A stretch of 64,000 nt of DNA from Kordiimonas sp. SCSIO 12610 (GTDB lineage Bacteria; Pseudomonadota; Alphaproteobacteria; Sphingomonadales; Kordiimonadaceae). Position numbers and translations under genes: made by a program. Positions 1 to 9,261 of this stretch are shown here, in pieces. The DNA lies in contig NZ_CP073747.1 in NCBI RefSeq assembly GCF_024398015.1, forward strand, positions 630,501 to 694,500. Direction: 5' to 3'. Every line of letters starts with the position of its first letter. Within the stretch, counting starts at the first letter, position 1. The notes below the pieces were generated by a model, which was not told the DNA's origin, searched no databases, and was given only the letters and a program-made list of their open reading frames with translations.

Positions 1-386
1 CTGAGACGTGTTACGCTGCTAATGGTTTTAAGGTAGGAAATCCCGTTGTAGCTAAAATTCCGTTGGAACAAGGTGGTGCAGGCTTATTGCCAGCAAAACG
101 GCTCTTTACTTCGAATGGTCCAAGGCGGGAGCCCGTTACATACTGGACACGCGTTGGTGATGATATCCCGGTATCTCAGCGTGAACGGCAGATTGGTAAA
201 TTATTGTATGGGCTATCAGGTAAAATCCCTGATGGCATACTAATTAGGGTTTCCAGCTTTGGTGACTTGAATGATCAGTCCTTTGAACTTCATGACACCT
301 TTATACAAGATTTGTTAGCCATCGTACCTGAGGATACTTTACCTTTGTTCCTCGGCAACTTATCTTCCAAGCAGGAAATATTGTAA
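1..386 (+). CDS. Exosortase-associated EpsI-type protein, C-terminal part (5' truncated by window edge)
   Basis: The frame is open from base 3 with no start inside the window, so only about the last 127 residues are present. A YWTRVGD motif is followed by a stretch ending IPDGILIRVSS. Both are typical of the DUF3485/EpsI domain, which is either a separate protein or fused to the C-terminus of an exosortase. EpsI proteins accompany exosortases, which process PEP-CTERM proteins at the inner membrane. The EpsD-like gene follows 86 bp downstream and a PEP-CTERM protein lies at 5362-5871, which supports the call. The exosortase itself must lie upstream of base 1. The TTG near base 63 is internal and not a real start. 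Confidence 0.75.
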   Translation, partial: ETCYAANGFKVGNPVVAKIPLEQGGAGLLPAKRLFTSNGPRREPVTYWTRVGDDIPVSQRERQIGKLLYGLSGKIPDGILIRVSSFGDLNDQSFELHDTFIQDLLAIVPEDTLPLFLGNLSSKQEIL

Positions 387-472
387 TTTTAAGCGAATTG
401 TCTCGATAAAATAGTAATTTCAAGGTAGTTTATTTTTAGTTAGATCTTTAAAAGTGGGGCGGAGATTTTAGA

Positions 473-1438
473 ATGAAATTTGTTTCTTTTTGCAGCATTG
501 TGGCTTTGAGTTTGTTTTTAACGGGTTGTGGTTCCAGCAATGAAACAGCTGATGAAAACGCTGCGGCTGGAGGTAATAAAACAGTTGGAGACGATGGTTT
601 AATTCTTGAAGGCCAGGTTGTTGCCCAGGTAAATGGCGAAGAAATAACTATCCACGAACTTAATGTTGAAATAGCGCGTTTGAATATACCGGTTGATGCT
701 GACCGCCGACCTATCGAGGAAAATGTCTTACGTTCAATCGTATCGCGTAAGGTCTTTGAACAACAGGCGAAAGCTGCTGGTTTGGATCGTAGTCCTGAAG
801 TGCTGTTGGATCTGCGTCGAACACGGTCCGCACTACTTGCGCAGGCTTACATTCGGTCACGCTCGAACGAGCGACCTGTCGTATCAAGGCGTGAGGCAGA
901 TCAATATGTACTTGATAACCCAGACTTTTTCGCTAATCGAACTTACTATATTTTTGATTCTATTGTTGTACCGTCTTCCAGTTTACCAGAAGAATTGAAA
1001 GATGAGTATGAAGCGGTTGGCAACCTGAATGATATTGAAAGTGATCTTCTTGCCAAAGATACACAGCATCAGCGTCGCCCTTATACAATTTATTCAGAGA
1101 CATTGCCTGCTGCGATGAGAGAAAAGATGCCTGAACTACAGCGTGATCGTACCGTCTTTTTCCTCGTTCAGGGTGCTAATACATTCATCACCCAGTTCCA
1201 GGAAAGTCGACCAGCTGTGCTTGCAGGTGAAGAAGCAATTGACGCTGCGCTTAGTGTTTTAAGAAACCAAAAAGCGAGAGAGTTTTTAACATCGATAGAG
1301 TTAGATGCAATTAACTCTGCTGATATTAAATACTTGGGTGATTTCACGAGTCTCGGTGAGCAACCTAGCAATTTACTTGAGAACAAAATACAGGATGAAA
1401 TAAAAGATACTGTGAATTCAACTGATATCGATCAATAA
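473..1438 (+). CDS. epsD: EpsD-family peptidyl-prolyl cis-trans isomerase-like lipoprotein
   Basis: This 321-residue protein begins with a lipoprotein signal peptide whose lipobox is LTGC (Cys19). A SurA/PpiC-type N-terminal segment follows, with a 'VAQVNGEEIT' strand and then helices rich in READQ-type residues. The architecture matches EpsD lipoproteins of exosortase-linked exopolysaccharide loci, thought to act as periplasmic chaperones or parvulin-like isomerases. The C-terminal part is divergent and I cannot point to parvulin catalytic residues, so isomerase activity is uncertain. The ATG has a GGAG ribosome site about 10 bases upstream. The EpsI-type gene before it supports the assignment. 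Confidence 0.75.
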   Translation: MKFVSFCSIVALSLFLTGCGSSNETADENAAAGGNKTVGDDGLILEGQVVAQVNGEEITIHELNVEIARLNIPVDADRRPIEENVLRSIVSRKVFEQQAKAAGLDRSPEVLLDLRRTRSALLAQAYIRSRSNERPVVSRREADQYVLDNPDFFANRTYYIFDSIVVPSSSLPEELKDEYEAVGNLNDIESDLLAKDTQHQRRPYTIYSETLPAAMREKMPELQRDRTVFFLVQGANTFITQFQESRPAVLAGEEAIDAALSVLRNQKAREFLTSIELDAINSADIKYLGDFTSLGEQPSNLLENKIQDEIKDTVNSTDIDQ

Positions 1439-1563
1439 ATAAAAGCGAGTAAGTGTCAGGAATATTTTGTTCAGTATATCTTGCGGTATCGAGTTCAAAG
1501 ATGTCGATACTACATAGAACATTAATATAAGAATGCCTGAATTATGACGTTGAAGAGGTATTT

Positions 1564-2736
1564 ATGTCATCTGGGTTACTAACTATCGGCTTGTTTTGGC
1601 ATTCTCCGAATTCTGACAATTTGGGCGTAGGGGCACTTACAATTGCTAATATCGAGCTACTTAACAAAGCGGCTCAAAGGGCAGGCGTAAATCTAAAATT
1701 TATAATTTTTGGCTACCTCGATAATCGTGATGTGTATGTAAAGGCTGATAATATCGAAACCGTAGCCCTTAACGGAAAACTTGTAGCGCTACCTTGGCAT
1801 GGCCTTGGGAAACACTTAAAACAATGTGATGTCATGTTTGATATTGGCGGTGGCGATAGTTTCGCAAGCATTTATGGCTGGAAACGGATTACGTATTTTC
1901 TGATCTCTAAATGGCGAACAGTGCTAAGTGGATGCCCACTAATATTGTCACCTCAAACAATTGGCCCATTCGATCGAGGTTTCATGACATGGTTCGCCGG
2001 GCTAACGGTTAGACGTGCATATCTTACATTTGCGCGGGACCAACTGTCTTTATCGCATTTGTTAAATGATCTGAAAGTCCCAGAAAAGTTATCCCGAATT
2101 ACAACTGATGTCGCCTTTGCATTACCATATAAAAAGGTGGAGCTTGGTAAATCATCCAAGCCTCGTGTGGGTATTAATATATCGGGATTACTGTTAAATG
2201 GCGGTTATACTGGTCAAAATGAATTTGGTCTTACATTGGATTACGGTGACTTAATGCGTCAGGCGATTGAATATTTTCTCGATAGTGGTGCCGAAGTACA
2301 TTTAGTGTCTCATGTCATTACCGAGAATGTTGTCGAGGATGATTACCGAGCAGCAGCGAAGCTTATAAAAGAATATCCAGATGTTATTCTGGTGCCTGCT
2401 TTTAAAGATCCTATTGAAGCAAAAAGCTACATATCGGGCCTCGATTTTTTCACAGGTGCGCGAATGCACGCTTGCATCGCAGCGGCATCATCCGGGGTAC
2501 CTGTGGTTCCTATGGCATATAGCCGAAAGTTCCAGGGGTTATTTGGTGCCTTCGGATATAATCATACTTTAGAATGTAAAGAATTAGACACTGAAGCGGC
2601 AATAAAGTTCTTAAAATTAAAATATGAAAATATCGACCAGCTCAAAGAAGACGTAACCGATTTATATAGCCAAGCGAGTGAAAAGCTTGGGGTGTATATC
2701 GATGAAGTGAGTGAGCTCATGGCAAAGATATCTTAA
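1564..2736 (+). CDS. Polysaccharide pyruvyl transferase family protein
   Basis: The 390-residue protein has the N-terminal pattern of the family (FWHSPNSDNLGVGALTIANI), a central 'DIGGGDSF' segment and the late 'FFTGARMHACIAAASSGVPV' motif. That last motif is the conserved R-x-H nucleotide- or pyruvate-handling region of CsaB/WcaK-like enzymes. Members transfer a pyruvyl group from phosphoenolpyruvate to a sugar as a ketal. The next gene, 24 bp downstream, is an FrhB-like iron-sulfur protein, a partner often seen beside pyruvyl transferases in polysaccharide loci. It probably modifies a sugar of the exopolysaccharide; the acceptor cannot be read from sequence. Confidence 0.85.
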   Translation: MSSGLLTIGLFWHSPNSDNLGVGALTIANIELLNKAAQRAGVNLKFIIFGYLDNRDVYVKADNIETVALNGKLVALPWHGLGKHLKQCDVMFDIGGGDSFASIYGWKRITYFLISKWRTVLSGCPLILSPQTIGPFDRGFMTWFAGLTVRRAYLTFARDQLSLSHLLNDLKVPEKLSRITTDVAFALPYKKVELGKSSKPRVGINISGLLLNGGYTGQNEFGLTLDYGDLMRQAIEYFLDSGAEVHLVSHVITENVVEDDYRAAAKLIKEYPDVILVPAFKDPIEAKSYISGLDFFTGARMHACIAAASSGVPVVPMAYSRKFQGLFGAFGYNHTLECKELDTEAAIKFLKLKYENIDQLKEDVTDLYSQASEKLGVYIDEVSELMAKIS

Positions 2737-2760
2737 TGTTGTCTGGCAGATACATTCTCT

Positions 2761-3972
2761 ATGTCAAAACTTGAACATATTATTCTCAAAAATGATCTAT
2801 GTGTAGGTTGTGGTTTATGTGAAACGCTTGGCGTAAATGAAGGCGTTAAGATGGGCTATAATCACAAAGGGTTTTTACGCCCTCAGTTAGGCCAGACCAT
2901 TTCAAAAAAACTAGACGATCAAATTTATAAAGTATGTCCAGGGATTACTCTCGAAGCCGATGTACCTGAAAGCGAGCAGCATCTTTATTGGGGGCCTGTA
3001 CTAGATAGCTTTACGGGGTATGCAAAGGATGAAGCAGCCCGCTTTGCGGGGTCGTCCGGTGGTGGTCTATCCGCGATATTATTATATTATCTTGAAAGTG
3101 GGCAGGCTGATGTTGTAATTCAGACAGCTGCTTCTGAAAAAGACCCTATTATTAATGACGCTGTATTGTCTAACAAGGCTGAGGAAGTCATAAAAGCAGC
3201 GGGTTCGCGGTATTCTCCTGCGGCTCCTTTATCCAGATTACTGCCTACACTAGAGAAATATGATCGTATAGTGGTTGTTGGAAAACCGTGTGATATCGCA
3301 GGTTTGACTAACTTTTTACGCGATCGGACTGACCTTGAGAGTAAAGTGGTCTTGAAACTGGCTTTTATGTGTGGTGGAACACCTAGCCAGTCTGGCACCC
3401 ATGAAATCTTACAGCGACTTAAAGTAGATCATGCAGATCTGACGTCCTTTAGATATCGTGGGGAAGGGTGGCCGGGTAATGTTCAGGCGCATACTAAAGA
3501 TGGTCGATGTGAAACAATGTCGTATCCAGTTTCTTGGGGTGAAATTCTAACGAATACCGTACAGTTTCGTTGTAAAATCTGTGCAGACGCTACTGGTGCA
3601 TTCTCAGACATTACTTTTGCAGATGCTTGGTATGATGACGGAGGTGGTATGCCATCGTTTGATGAACAAGCTGGTCGTAGTTTGATATTGGCGCGCACTG
3701 ATCGTGGCTTACAAGCTCTAAATAATGCTAAAAAGTTTGGCACTATTCAGACTGATCCATTGGCCATTGAAGAAGTCGCAAAAATGCAACCTTATCATGT
3801 CTTGAGGAAGCAGTTAGTTATGTCACGCCTAATAGCTCTCAGGCTTGGTTTTCGGGTCGTTCCTTCATATAAAAAGCTTCGACTTCGCGAAGCAGCTATG
3901 CAAGCGGGGATTAAAAAGAGTTTGAAAAGCTTCCTGGGCATGATGAAACGAGTTATTTTGCGTAAAGTGTAA
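2761..3972 (+). CDS. FrhB-like coenzyme F420 hydrogenase/dehydrogenase beta-subunit family protein
   Basis: The 403-residue protein starts with an iron-sulfur motif (LCVGCGLC near residues 15-21, with a later VCPG) and continues into an FrhB-type domain. A 'GSSGGG' loop lies near residue 100, and 'FMCGGTPS' and 'CKICADATGAFSDITFAD' occur later. Related proteins use F420 or flavin in archaea. In bacterial surface-polysaccharide clusters they usually sit next to pyruvyl transferases and have no settled reaction. The close spacing to the preceding gene suggests co-transcription. A redox step on a sugar or lipid carrier is inference only. Confidence 0.82.
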   Translation: MSKLEHIILKNDLCVGCGLCETLGVNEGVKMGYNHKGFLRPQLGQTISKKLDDQIYKVCPGITLEADVPESEQHLYWGPVLDSFTGYAKDEAARFAGSSGGGLSAILLYYLESGQADVVIQTAASEKDPIINDAVLSNKAEEVIKAAGSRYSPAAPLSRLLPTLEKYDRIVVVGKPCDIAGLTNFLRDRTDLESKVVLKLAFMCGGTPSQSGTHEILQRLKVDHADLTSFRYRGEGWPGNVQAHTKDGRCETMSYPVSWGEILTNTVQFRCKICADATGAFSDITFADAWYDDGGGMPSFDEQAGRSLILARTDRGLQALNNAKKFGTIQTDPLAIEEVAKMQPYHVLRKQLVMSRLIALRLGFRVVPSYKKLRLREAAMQAGIKKSLKSFLGMMKRVILRKV

Positions 3973-4011
3973 TAACAATTGCTCAAGCGATATAATTATT
4001 AACTAATTTAT

Positions 4012-5148
4012 GTGAATGTTCTGAGAAGTAACAAATTATTATACTGTCAACAGAGACATAGCATGCTTAGCATTACTTCTTTCAAAGCTAATATCAGCGC
4101 CGGTATCAGATTAGCGGACGTAAGCGATACACGTGACAACAATTATAACTTGCTAAGGTTCTTAGCTGCAGCGGGCGTTATTGTATCGCATAGTTATCCG
4201 CTTAGCCATGGAGCTGGAACACACGAACCTTTATCTGATATTCTCGGGTTTTCGCTTGGAAGGTTAAGCGTCTATATTTTCTTTGTAGTCAGTGGATTTT
4301 TGATCGCAAAAAGCTTTTGCCAATGTAAGGGGATGCTCGATTATACGCTTGCACGTGTTTTTAGAATATTCCCGGCCCTTATCGCAATTGTATTGTTATC
4401 GGCTTTGGTGCTCGGTCCTATTGTTAGTGAGTTGCCAGCCAATACATACTTTAGTGATATCAGTGTTTATACTTATATTATTCGAAACATTTCGCTCGTA
4501 TCATTACAGTTTGGAATTACTGGTGTCTTTGAAGATAACATATACCCAAGTGCCATTAATGGGTCATTGTGGACACTGCCGTATGAGATTGCTTGCTATA
4601 TTATGATCGCATGTATCGGGTTTGTCGGTGCCTTTCGGTCTAAATCTATTTTATTCTTGGTGTTGTTTGCATATGGGTTAGCCTGGCTCTTTCACGAATT
4701 TATCAGTTTTGATCATGCATTGTGGTATAAACTTGGGCTGTTTTTGGAGTTATCACTGTATTTTTGGGCAGGCTCGTTATCGTATATATACCGCGATAGA
4801 ATTGCACTGAATCTTCCATTAGTAATAGTTTTCTTGTTACTTTCATTGGTGTTTATTGATACAGATTTCTTTAAGTTTGCCTTTGCGCCGGGCCTTACGT
4901 TAGCAATATTTTATCTTGTATATATCCCGGCGGGATTGGTAAGAGAGTACAATAAGTTAGGTGATTATTCCTATGGATTATACATTATTGCTTTCCCTAC
5001 TCAGCAAGTTTTGTCGATGATGATCCAGGATATTTCTCCTTTAGAAATGATGCTTTACACGTTCTTTATTACCTTATTTTTCTCGGTAATCAGTTGGCAC
5101 ATATTGGAAAAACCGGCGTTGCGACTAAGGCGATATTTTATCAAGTAG
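4012..5148 (+). CDS. Acyltransferase 3 (OafA/YrhL-type) membrane O-acyltransferase
   Basis: This is a multi-pass membrane protein of up to 378 residues. It has the family signature 'NLLRFLAAAGVIVSHSYPLS' with the conserved Arg and the His of the catalytic region, then about ten hydrophobic helices and an 'NGSLWTLPYEI' loop. The family moves acetyl or succinyl groups onto polysaccharides, lipids or sugars at the inner membrane. The frame opens at a GTG (4012); an in-frame ATG at 4063 is an equally possible start, and neither has a strong ribosome site. It most likely O-acylates the exopolysaccharide made by this locus. Confidence 0.88.
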   Translation: MNVLRSNKLLYCQQRHSMLSITSFKANISAGIRLADVSDTRDNNYNLLRFLAAAGVIVSHSYPLSHGAGTHEPLSDILGFSLGRLSVYIFFVVSGFLIAKSFCQCKGMLDYTLARVFRIFPALIAIVLLSALVLGPIVSELPANTYFSDISVYTYIIRNISLVSLQFGITGVFEDNIYPSAINGSLWTLPYEIACYIMIACIGFVGAFRSKSILFLVLFAYGLAWLFHEFISFDHALWYKLGLFLELSLYFWAGSLSYIYRDRIALNLPLVIVFLLLSLVFIDTDFFKFAFAPGLTLAIFYLVYIPAGLVREYNKLGDYSYGLYIIAFPTQQVLSMMIQDISPLEMMLYTFFITLFFSVISWHILEKPALRLRRYFIK

Positions 5149-5222
5149 AAATGATACAGTAATAGCGATGGCTAGTATTGTTAATCTATTGTGCAGATCA
5201 AATTGCTTATGTATTTTAAAGT

Positions 5223-5240
5223 TAGTAACGATCGTTACTA
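5223..5240. repeat. 18-bp perfect palindrome TAGTAACGATCGTTACTA
   Basis: A perfect inverted repeat centred on CGATCG lies in the gap between two convergent genes, about 60 bp before the shared terminator. It could be a protein-binding site or part of an RNA structure. No second copy was noticed elsewhere in the window. Confidence 0.6.
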
Positions 5241-5301
5241 TAATCGAGTAATATCTGGAGCAAGTCAGAATAACTATATTACAGTATTAGTTTTAGAATA
5301 G

Positions 5302-5340
5302 AAAAAGCTCTGAGAACTGTGTGTTCCCAGAGCTTTTTTT
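5302..5340. terminator. Bidirectional rho-independent terminator
   Basis: A 16-bp stem (AAAAAGCTCTGAGAAC pairing with GTTCCCAGAGCTTTTT, one mismatch) with a short loop. A T-tract follows on the plus strand and the matching A-tract serves the minus strand. It sits between the convergent acyltransferase and PEP-CTERM genes and probably ends both transcripts. Confidence 0.85.
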
Positions 5341-5361
5341 AAACTTATTTAAATTGGTAGA

Positions 5362-5871
5362 TTAAGCAAAATCTACTGCATTGCGCTCGCGGCGGCGAAG
5401 CTGAAGTCCTACAAGACCGAAGCCGAGGATCATCATCAACCATGTGGCTGGCTCAGGAATGAATGCTACGCGGAAAGTACCACCGCTAGGAGTAGCAGAG
5501 TCGCCAAATACAACACGAACGAAGTCAGTGCTTAGATCAAGACCAATTGTGTTGAAACGTACAACACTGCCTGGACCCACATCAGTAAGGCCAGTGCCTA
5601 AAAGTGTGTCACCGTGGAAAACGCTGAACTGAACACCAGCGATATTTGTAACATTTACCAACCATGCTACGTGTGCACCAACAGTATCAAGAACAAATGT
5701 TTGCTCGTCTTCAAAGCCTGGATCATTTGGTCCAACATTAACACCAAATGTACTTTCGTGAACGAGAACACCTTCTTCTACTGTGCCGTCAGGCAAATTA
5801 AATGTTTCACTAGCTTGTGCGCCGAGGGCAACGAAGAAACAAGCTGTGATGGCCATAACTAACCGTTTCAT
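5362..5871 (-). CDS. PEP-CTERM sorting domain-containing exported protein
   Basis: The 169-residue protein has an N-terminal signal peptide (MKRLVMAITACFFVALGAQA). Its short beta-rich body contains a 'FRVAF' strand just before the tail. The C-terminus is a classic tripartite sorting signal: PEPATW, a hydrophobic helix (LMMILGFGLVGLQL) and a basic cluster RRRER. Such tails are recognised and cleaved by an exosortase. A GAAAGGAG ribosome site precedes the ATG. The final NAVDFA extends past the basic cluster a little more than usual. The body matches no domain I recognise; it is probably a secreted or surface matrix protein of the exopolysaccharide system. Confidence 0.9.
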   Translation of the reverse strand: MKRLVMAITACFFVALGAQASETFNLPDGTVEEGVLVHESTFGVNVGPNDPGFEDEQTFVLDTVGAHVAWLVNVTNIAGVQFSVFHGDTLLGTGLTDVGPGSVVRFNTIGLDLSTDFVRVVFGDSATPSGGTFRVAFIPEPATWLMMILGFGLVGLQLRRRERNAVDFA

Positions 5872-6416
5872 TATGCGCTCCTTTCAGTTTGAGCATCCCT
5901 GCAACATCAAGCATATGCATCAGGGTTTTTATTAAAATTGTACCTATCGAGTCCTTCCCCGCTTAGGAACTGTATTATTAGCAGCTTCAGGCTGTATTAA
6001 CAAACTGTTAACCATATTCTCGGCGAATTTAGATAAAATTTTAATGAAACTGTTGCAAAGGTGTTTCATATCAAAACGAAACTGTCTCTTTATAGGACAC
6101 TTCTGATAAAGTCACGAATGTCGTTGCCGAATCACATCTTTGTATATGTGCTGGAAATATAAACTTTAGGGGTATAGTGGAGACTGTATTTGATAATTTG
6201 GCTGCTATTAATGCAATCGTAATTTTTATCGCTATATAACTATGAATATATTTAAGTAAGTGTTCTTTTGATTCTAGTACTGAGAAAAAGGTACAATAAT
6301 TTTTACAGCAAGTATTCGAGTTTATAAGAATACCAGGCATAATTATTTAATTTGACGTAATCGTAGTAGAATAAGAATGATTACGCACAAGGTCGCAGTA
6401 GAGGAGACCAGAGCTC
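5872..6416. other. AT-rich intergenic region with divergent promoters
   Basis: This 545-bp gap separates the divergent PEP-CTERM and ATPase genes and should carry promoters for both. A small inverted repeat (TTAAC-AAACT-GTTAA) lies near 5997-6011. I searched by eye for the sigma-54 pattern sometimes found before PEP-CTERM genes and saw no convincing match. No credible coding sequence is present; the 89-codon minus-strand frame at 6071-6340 lacks gene-like features. Confidence 0.5.
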
Positions 6417-8012
6417 GTGGGTTTTTTGTTTGGCAAGCGTAAAAAAGAAGTTGGTAGTTCTTCCAATACGGGAAAAGACGTTAGCAAAGCTGTTAGCGAA
6501 CGTGAAGCAATAGCGGCGATCAAAAATAAAACAAAAATAGCCGCAGCAGAAAGTCAGATTAATCAACCTGCGAAACCTCCAGTTTATCAACAGGGTGGGC
6601 ATAGCCAGCCTTTACCATCTCAAAAGATAGAGAGCGAAACTGCCAAGGCTGCTCAACCTATGAATACAGCTGCGCCAGCATTGGGGCTTAAAAGCGGTAG
6701 TATTGTCGATGCTGTGAATGCGCAAAATAAGATACAAAACCAAGTACCAGAAGCTCCAGTCGAAAAGCCTGCCAGAAAAATTAATTCAATTCAATTTAGA
6801 ACACTGGCATCAGATCGCCCAAACAGAAATGCGGTTAATGACACCGACTATGAGCGAGCACGGTTGAAATTACGCGAAATATTTGCGCCAAGTGCTCCTG
6901 TTTTAAACAAAGAACATTTTGCCGGTCGGACGGAGGAGTTGGAGCGTGCGATTTCTTCGATTGAAAATGAACGTATGCATCTTGTCATATACGGCAAACG
7001 CGGATGGGGTAAAACCAGTTTCACCAACACACTATCGAACATAGCCGCCGAAGCTGGGTATATCGTTTGCCGTGCTTCATGCAGTAGCGATATTAAATAT
7101 TCTGATATTTTCAGAAATTTTCTGTCAGAAATTCCTCTTATCCATGATAGCCGTTTTATTTCTGGCCATACCCGTGAACTTTCAAAGGAAACGTTAGCGC
7201 GGCATTTGCCTGAGGGTGATTTTGGCCCTCGTGAGCTTACGGAAGCGGTTGCTAATATGACGGCTACACGGGCGATTTTTGTGCTTGATGAATATGACCG
7301 TGCGCAAGATCCAAACCTTACAACCGCACTTGCAGAAACCTTGAAGAACTTCTCTGACCGGGCGGTCCGCGTTTCTATTATCATTGTCGGCGTTGCTGAT
7401 ACTCTTGGTGAAATGCTCGGGGCGCACGAATCTATAAGACGAAATATTGTCGGACTACCGATGCGTCTGCTCTCTAGCCCAGAGTTCGATGAACTGCTGG
7501 ATATTGGCGAAGCAGCGACACGGGTTGAATTCCCTGCCGGTGTCAGGGCCAGATTATCTAATCTGTCACGACAAGTACCCTATTTTACAAGGTTGCTGTG
7601 TTTACATGCGGGGCAAAGTGCTCTTTCTCACGAACGTTGGAATGTGACAAATGTTGATGTCGATTATGCTAAAGAACAAGCCTTGTTTGACACAAAACCA
7701 TTGTTATCACGGTATCACAGGCGATTAATTGAAGATGCGGATAATGCAGTTTTAAAATCGTTCTTGATTAGCATTGCACGTGTAAAAACAAATGATAAAG
7801 GTGATTTTACGGTCGCCGAAGTGCTTGATGAGTATCAGAAATTAACAGGAACCGTTGTCTCTAAACTGTCTGTAGGTAGCAGGCTTTCCCTTTTGGCTAA
7901 GGAAGAGATTGCTTTTGTCACGAAGTTTGAGCGCGATCATAAGTTATTCTACCGTCTAACTGACCCGCTGACAGGTTTTTACCTGCGATTGCGGTATGAA
8001 AATGAAGTGTAA
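6417..8012 (+). CDS. AAA/Orc-like P-loop ATPase with disordered N-terminal region
   Basis: The protein is 531 residues long. Residues 1-160 are low-complexity and rich in Lys, Ala, Gln and Pro. An ATPase module follows, with a Walker A P-loop (GKRGWGKTS, residues 193-201) and a Walker B segment (VLDEYD, 289-294). The C-terminal third resembles the winged-helix part of AAA/Orc1-type or STAND ATPases. The GTG start is set by a GAGGAGA ribosome site about 10 bases upstream. It lies directly before the nucleotide-sugar genes on the same strand, so a role in assembling or regulating the polysaccharide machinery is plausible but unproven. I do not recognise a characterised family member. Confidence 0.7.
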   Translation: MGFLFGKRKKEVGSSSNTGKDVSKAVSEREAIAAIKNKTKIAAAESQINQPAKPPVYQQGGHSQPLPSQKIESETAKAAQPMNTAAPALGLKSGSIVDAVNAQNKIQNQVPEAPVEKPARKINSIQFRTLASDRPNRNAVNDTDYERARLKLREIFAPSAPVLNKEHFAGRTEELERAISSIENERMHLVIYGKRGWGKTSFTNTLSNIAAEAGYIVCRASCSSDIKYSDIFRNFLSEIPLIHDSRFISGHTRELSKETLARHLPEGDFGPRELTEAVANMTATRAIFVLDEYDRAQDPNLTTALAETLKNFSDRAVRVSIIIVGVADTLGEMLGAHESIRRNIVGLPMRLLSSPEFDELLDIGEAATRVEFPAGVRARLSNLSRQVPYFTRLLCLHAGQSALSHERWNVTNVDVDYAKEQALFDTKPLLSRYHRRLIEDADNAVLKSFLISIARVKTNDKGDFTVAEVLDEYQKLTGTVVSKLSVGSRLSLLAKEEIAFVTKFERDHKLFYRLTDPLTGFYLRLRYENEV

Positions 8013-8069
8013 TATTTCTTCCATTTTCTACTTCTATCCTCACGTTGATTTTATTAATTTGAGGCTATT

Positions 8070-9242
8070 ATGAAGAAAAAAATTCTTATTGTCGGGACTG
8101 GCTATGTTGGCTTGGCGAATGCCCTTTTACTTGCGCAGAAAAATACAGTTGTAGCTCTCGACATCTCTCAGGAGAAAGTGGACGAAATCAATAGCAAACG
8201 GTCCCCAATCGCCGATAAAGAAATTGAAGATTTTCTTCGAAATAAAGACTTAGACCTGGTCGCGACAACAGATAAAGAATTTGCCTACAAAAATTGCGAT
8301 TATATCTTCATTGCAACGCCGACCAATTATGACCCGGTCACCAATTATTTCGATACATCCAGTATCGAGAGCGTCCTCGCTGATATAAAAAACTATTGCC
8401 CTGATGCCGTAACCATTATCAAGTCGACTGTACCAGTTGGTTATACACAGAAAATTTCTGCTCAGTTTGGTATGTCGAATATCGTGTTCTCACCGGAATT
8501 TCTTCGTGAAGGTAAAGCCCTTTATGACAATTTATATCCTTCGCGAATAATCATCGGCGAGAAAAGCGAACGTGCTCAGGAAGTTGCCAACTTACTTCAA
8601 GGTGGGGCACTGAAAGAGAATATTGATGTCCTTTTGGTCGATTCAACAGAGGCTGAGGCGGTCAAATTGTTCGCTAATACCTACCTCGCGATGCGGGTCG
8701 CTTTTTTCAATGAACTGGACAGTTTTGCTGAAGCCAGAGAACTGGATACGCAGCAAATCATTGAAGGAATTTGCTTAGACCCCAGAATTGGCCAGGGTTA
8801 TAATAATCCCTCTTTCGGGTACGGGGGGTATTGTCTGCCGAAAGATACCAAGCAACTTCTGGCAAATTATCAAGATGTCCCAAATAATATGATTAAGGCT
8901 ATCGTTGAAGCAAATCAGACACGTAAAGATTTTATCGCTGAAGCAATCCTCAGAAAACAGCCTAAAACTGTCGGGGTATATCGATTGGTCATGAAATCCG
9001 GGTCAGATAACTTCAGATCAAGCTCTATTCAGGGCATTATCAGAAGATTGAAAGAGGCGGATGTAAAAGTCATTATTTTCGAACCGCAATTGTCGGGAAC
9101 AGATTATGAGGATAATAAAATTTACACCGACCTTAATGAATTTAAATTACAGTCAGATATAGTTATCTCTAATCGAATTTCCTCGGACTTGGAGGATATT
9201 CGACATAAGGTATATTCGCGGGATTTATACGGAACCGACTAA
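8070..9242 (+). CDS. ugd: UDP-glucose 6-dehydrogenase (E. coli Ugd-type)
   Basis: The protein has 390 residues, close to the short Ugd enzymes. The N-terminal Rossmann motif is [10 protein letters not shown] (residues 9-18). The catalytic cysteine is in '[15 protein letters not shown]' (Cys255). The protein oxidises UDP-glucose to UDP-glucuronate with two NAD+. A GAGG ribosome site precedes the ATG, and the NodB gene follows 19 bp downstream in the same direction. It probably supplies uronic acid to the exopolysaccharide. Closely related dehydrogenases use other UDP- or GDP-sugars, so the substrate is inferred from overall similarity. Confidence 0.88.
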   Translation: MKKKILIVGTGYVGLANALLLAQKNTVVALDISQEKVDEINSKRSPIADKEIEDFLRNKDLDLVATTDKEFAYKNCDYIFIATPTNYDPVTNYFDTSSIESVLADIKNYCPDAVTIIKSTVPVGYTQKISAQFGMSNIVFSPEFLREGKALYDNLYPSRIIIGEKSERAQEVANLLQGGALKENIDVLLVDSTEAEAVKLFANTYLAMRVAFFNELDSFAEARELDTQQIIEGICLDPRIGQGYNNPSFGYGGYCLPKDTKQLLANYQDVPNNMIKAIVEANQTRKDFIAEAILRKQPKTVGVYRLVMKSGSDNFRSSSIQGIIRRLKEADVKVIIFEPQLSGTDYEDNKIYTDLNEFKLQSDIVISNRISSDLEDIRHKVYSRDLYGTD

Positions 9243-9261
9243 TTCGTCCCGTCTAACAAAG

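Noticed and set aside
5872-6100. Sigma-54 promoter upstream of the PEP-CTERM gene
   Set aside because: A TTGCA occurs on the minus strand but the -24 GG is not at the required spacing.
6071-6340. 89-codon minus-strand open frame in the gap before the ATPase gene
   Set aside because: No ribosome site, no signal or domain, and composition of AT-rich non-coding DNA.
6848-7384. 178-codon minus-strand open frame within the ATPase gene
   Set aside because: It is antisense to the P-loop and Walker B region and has no start signal or domain.
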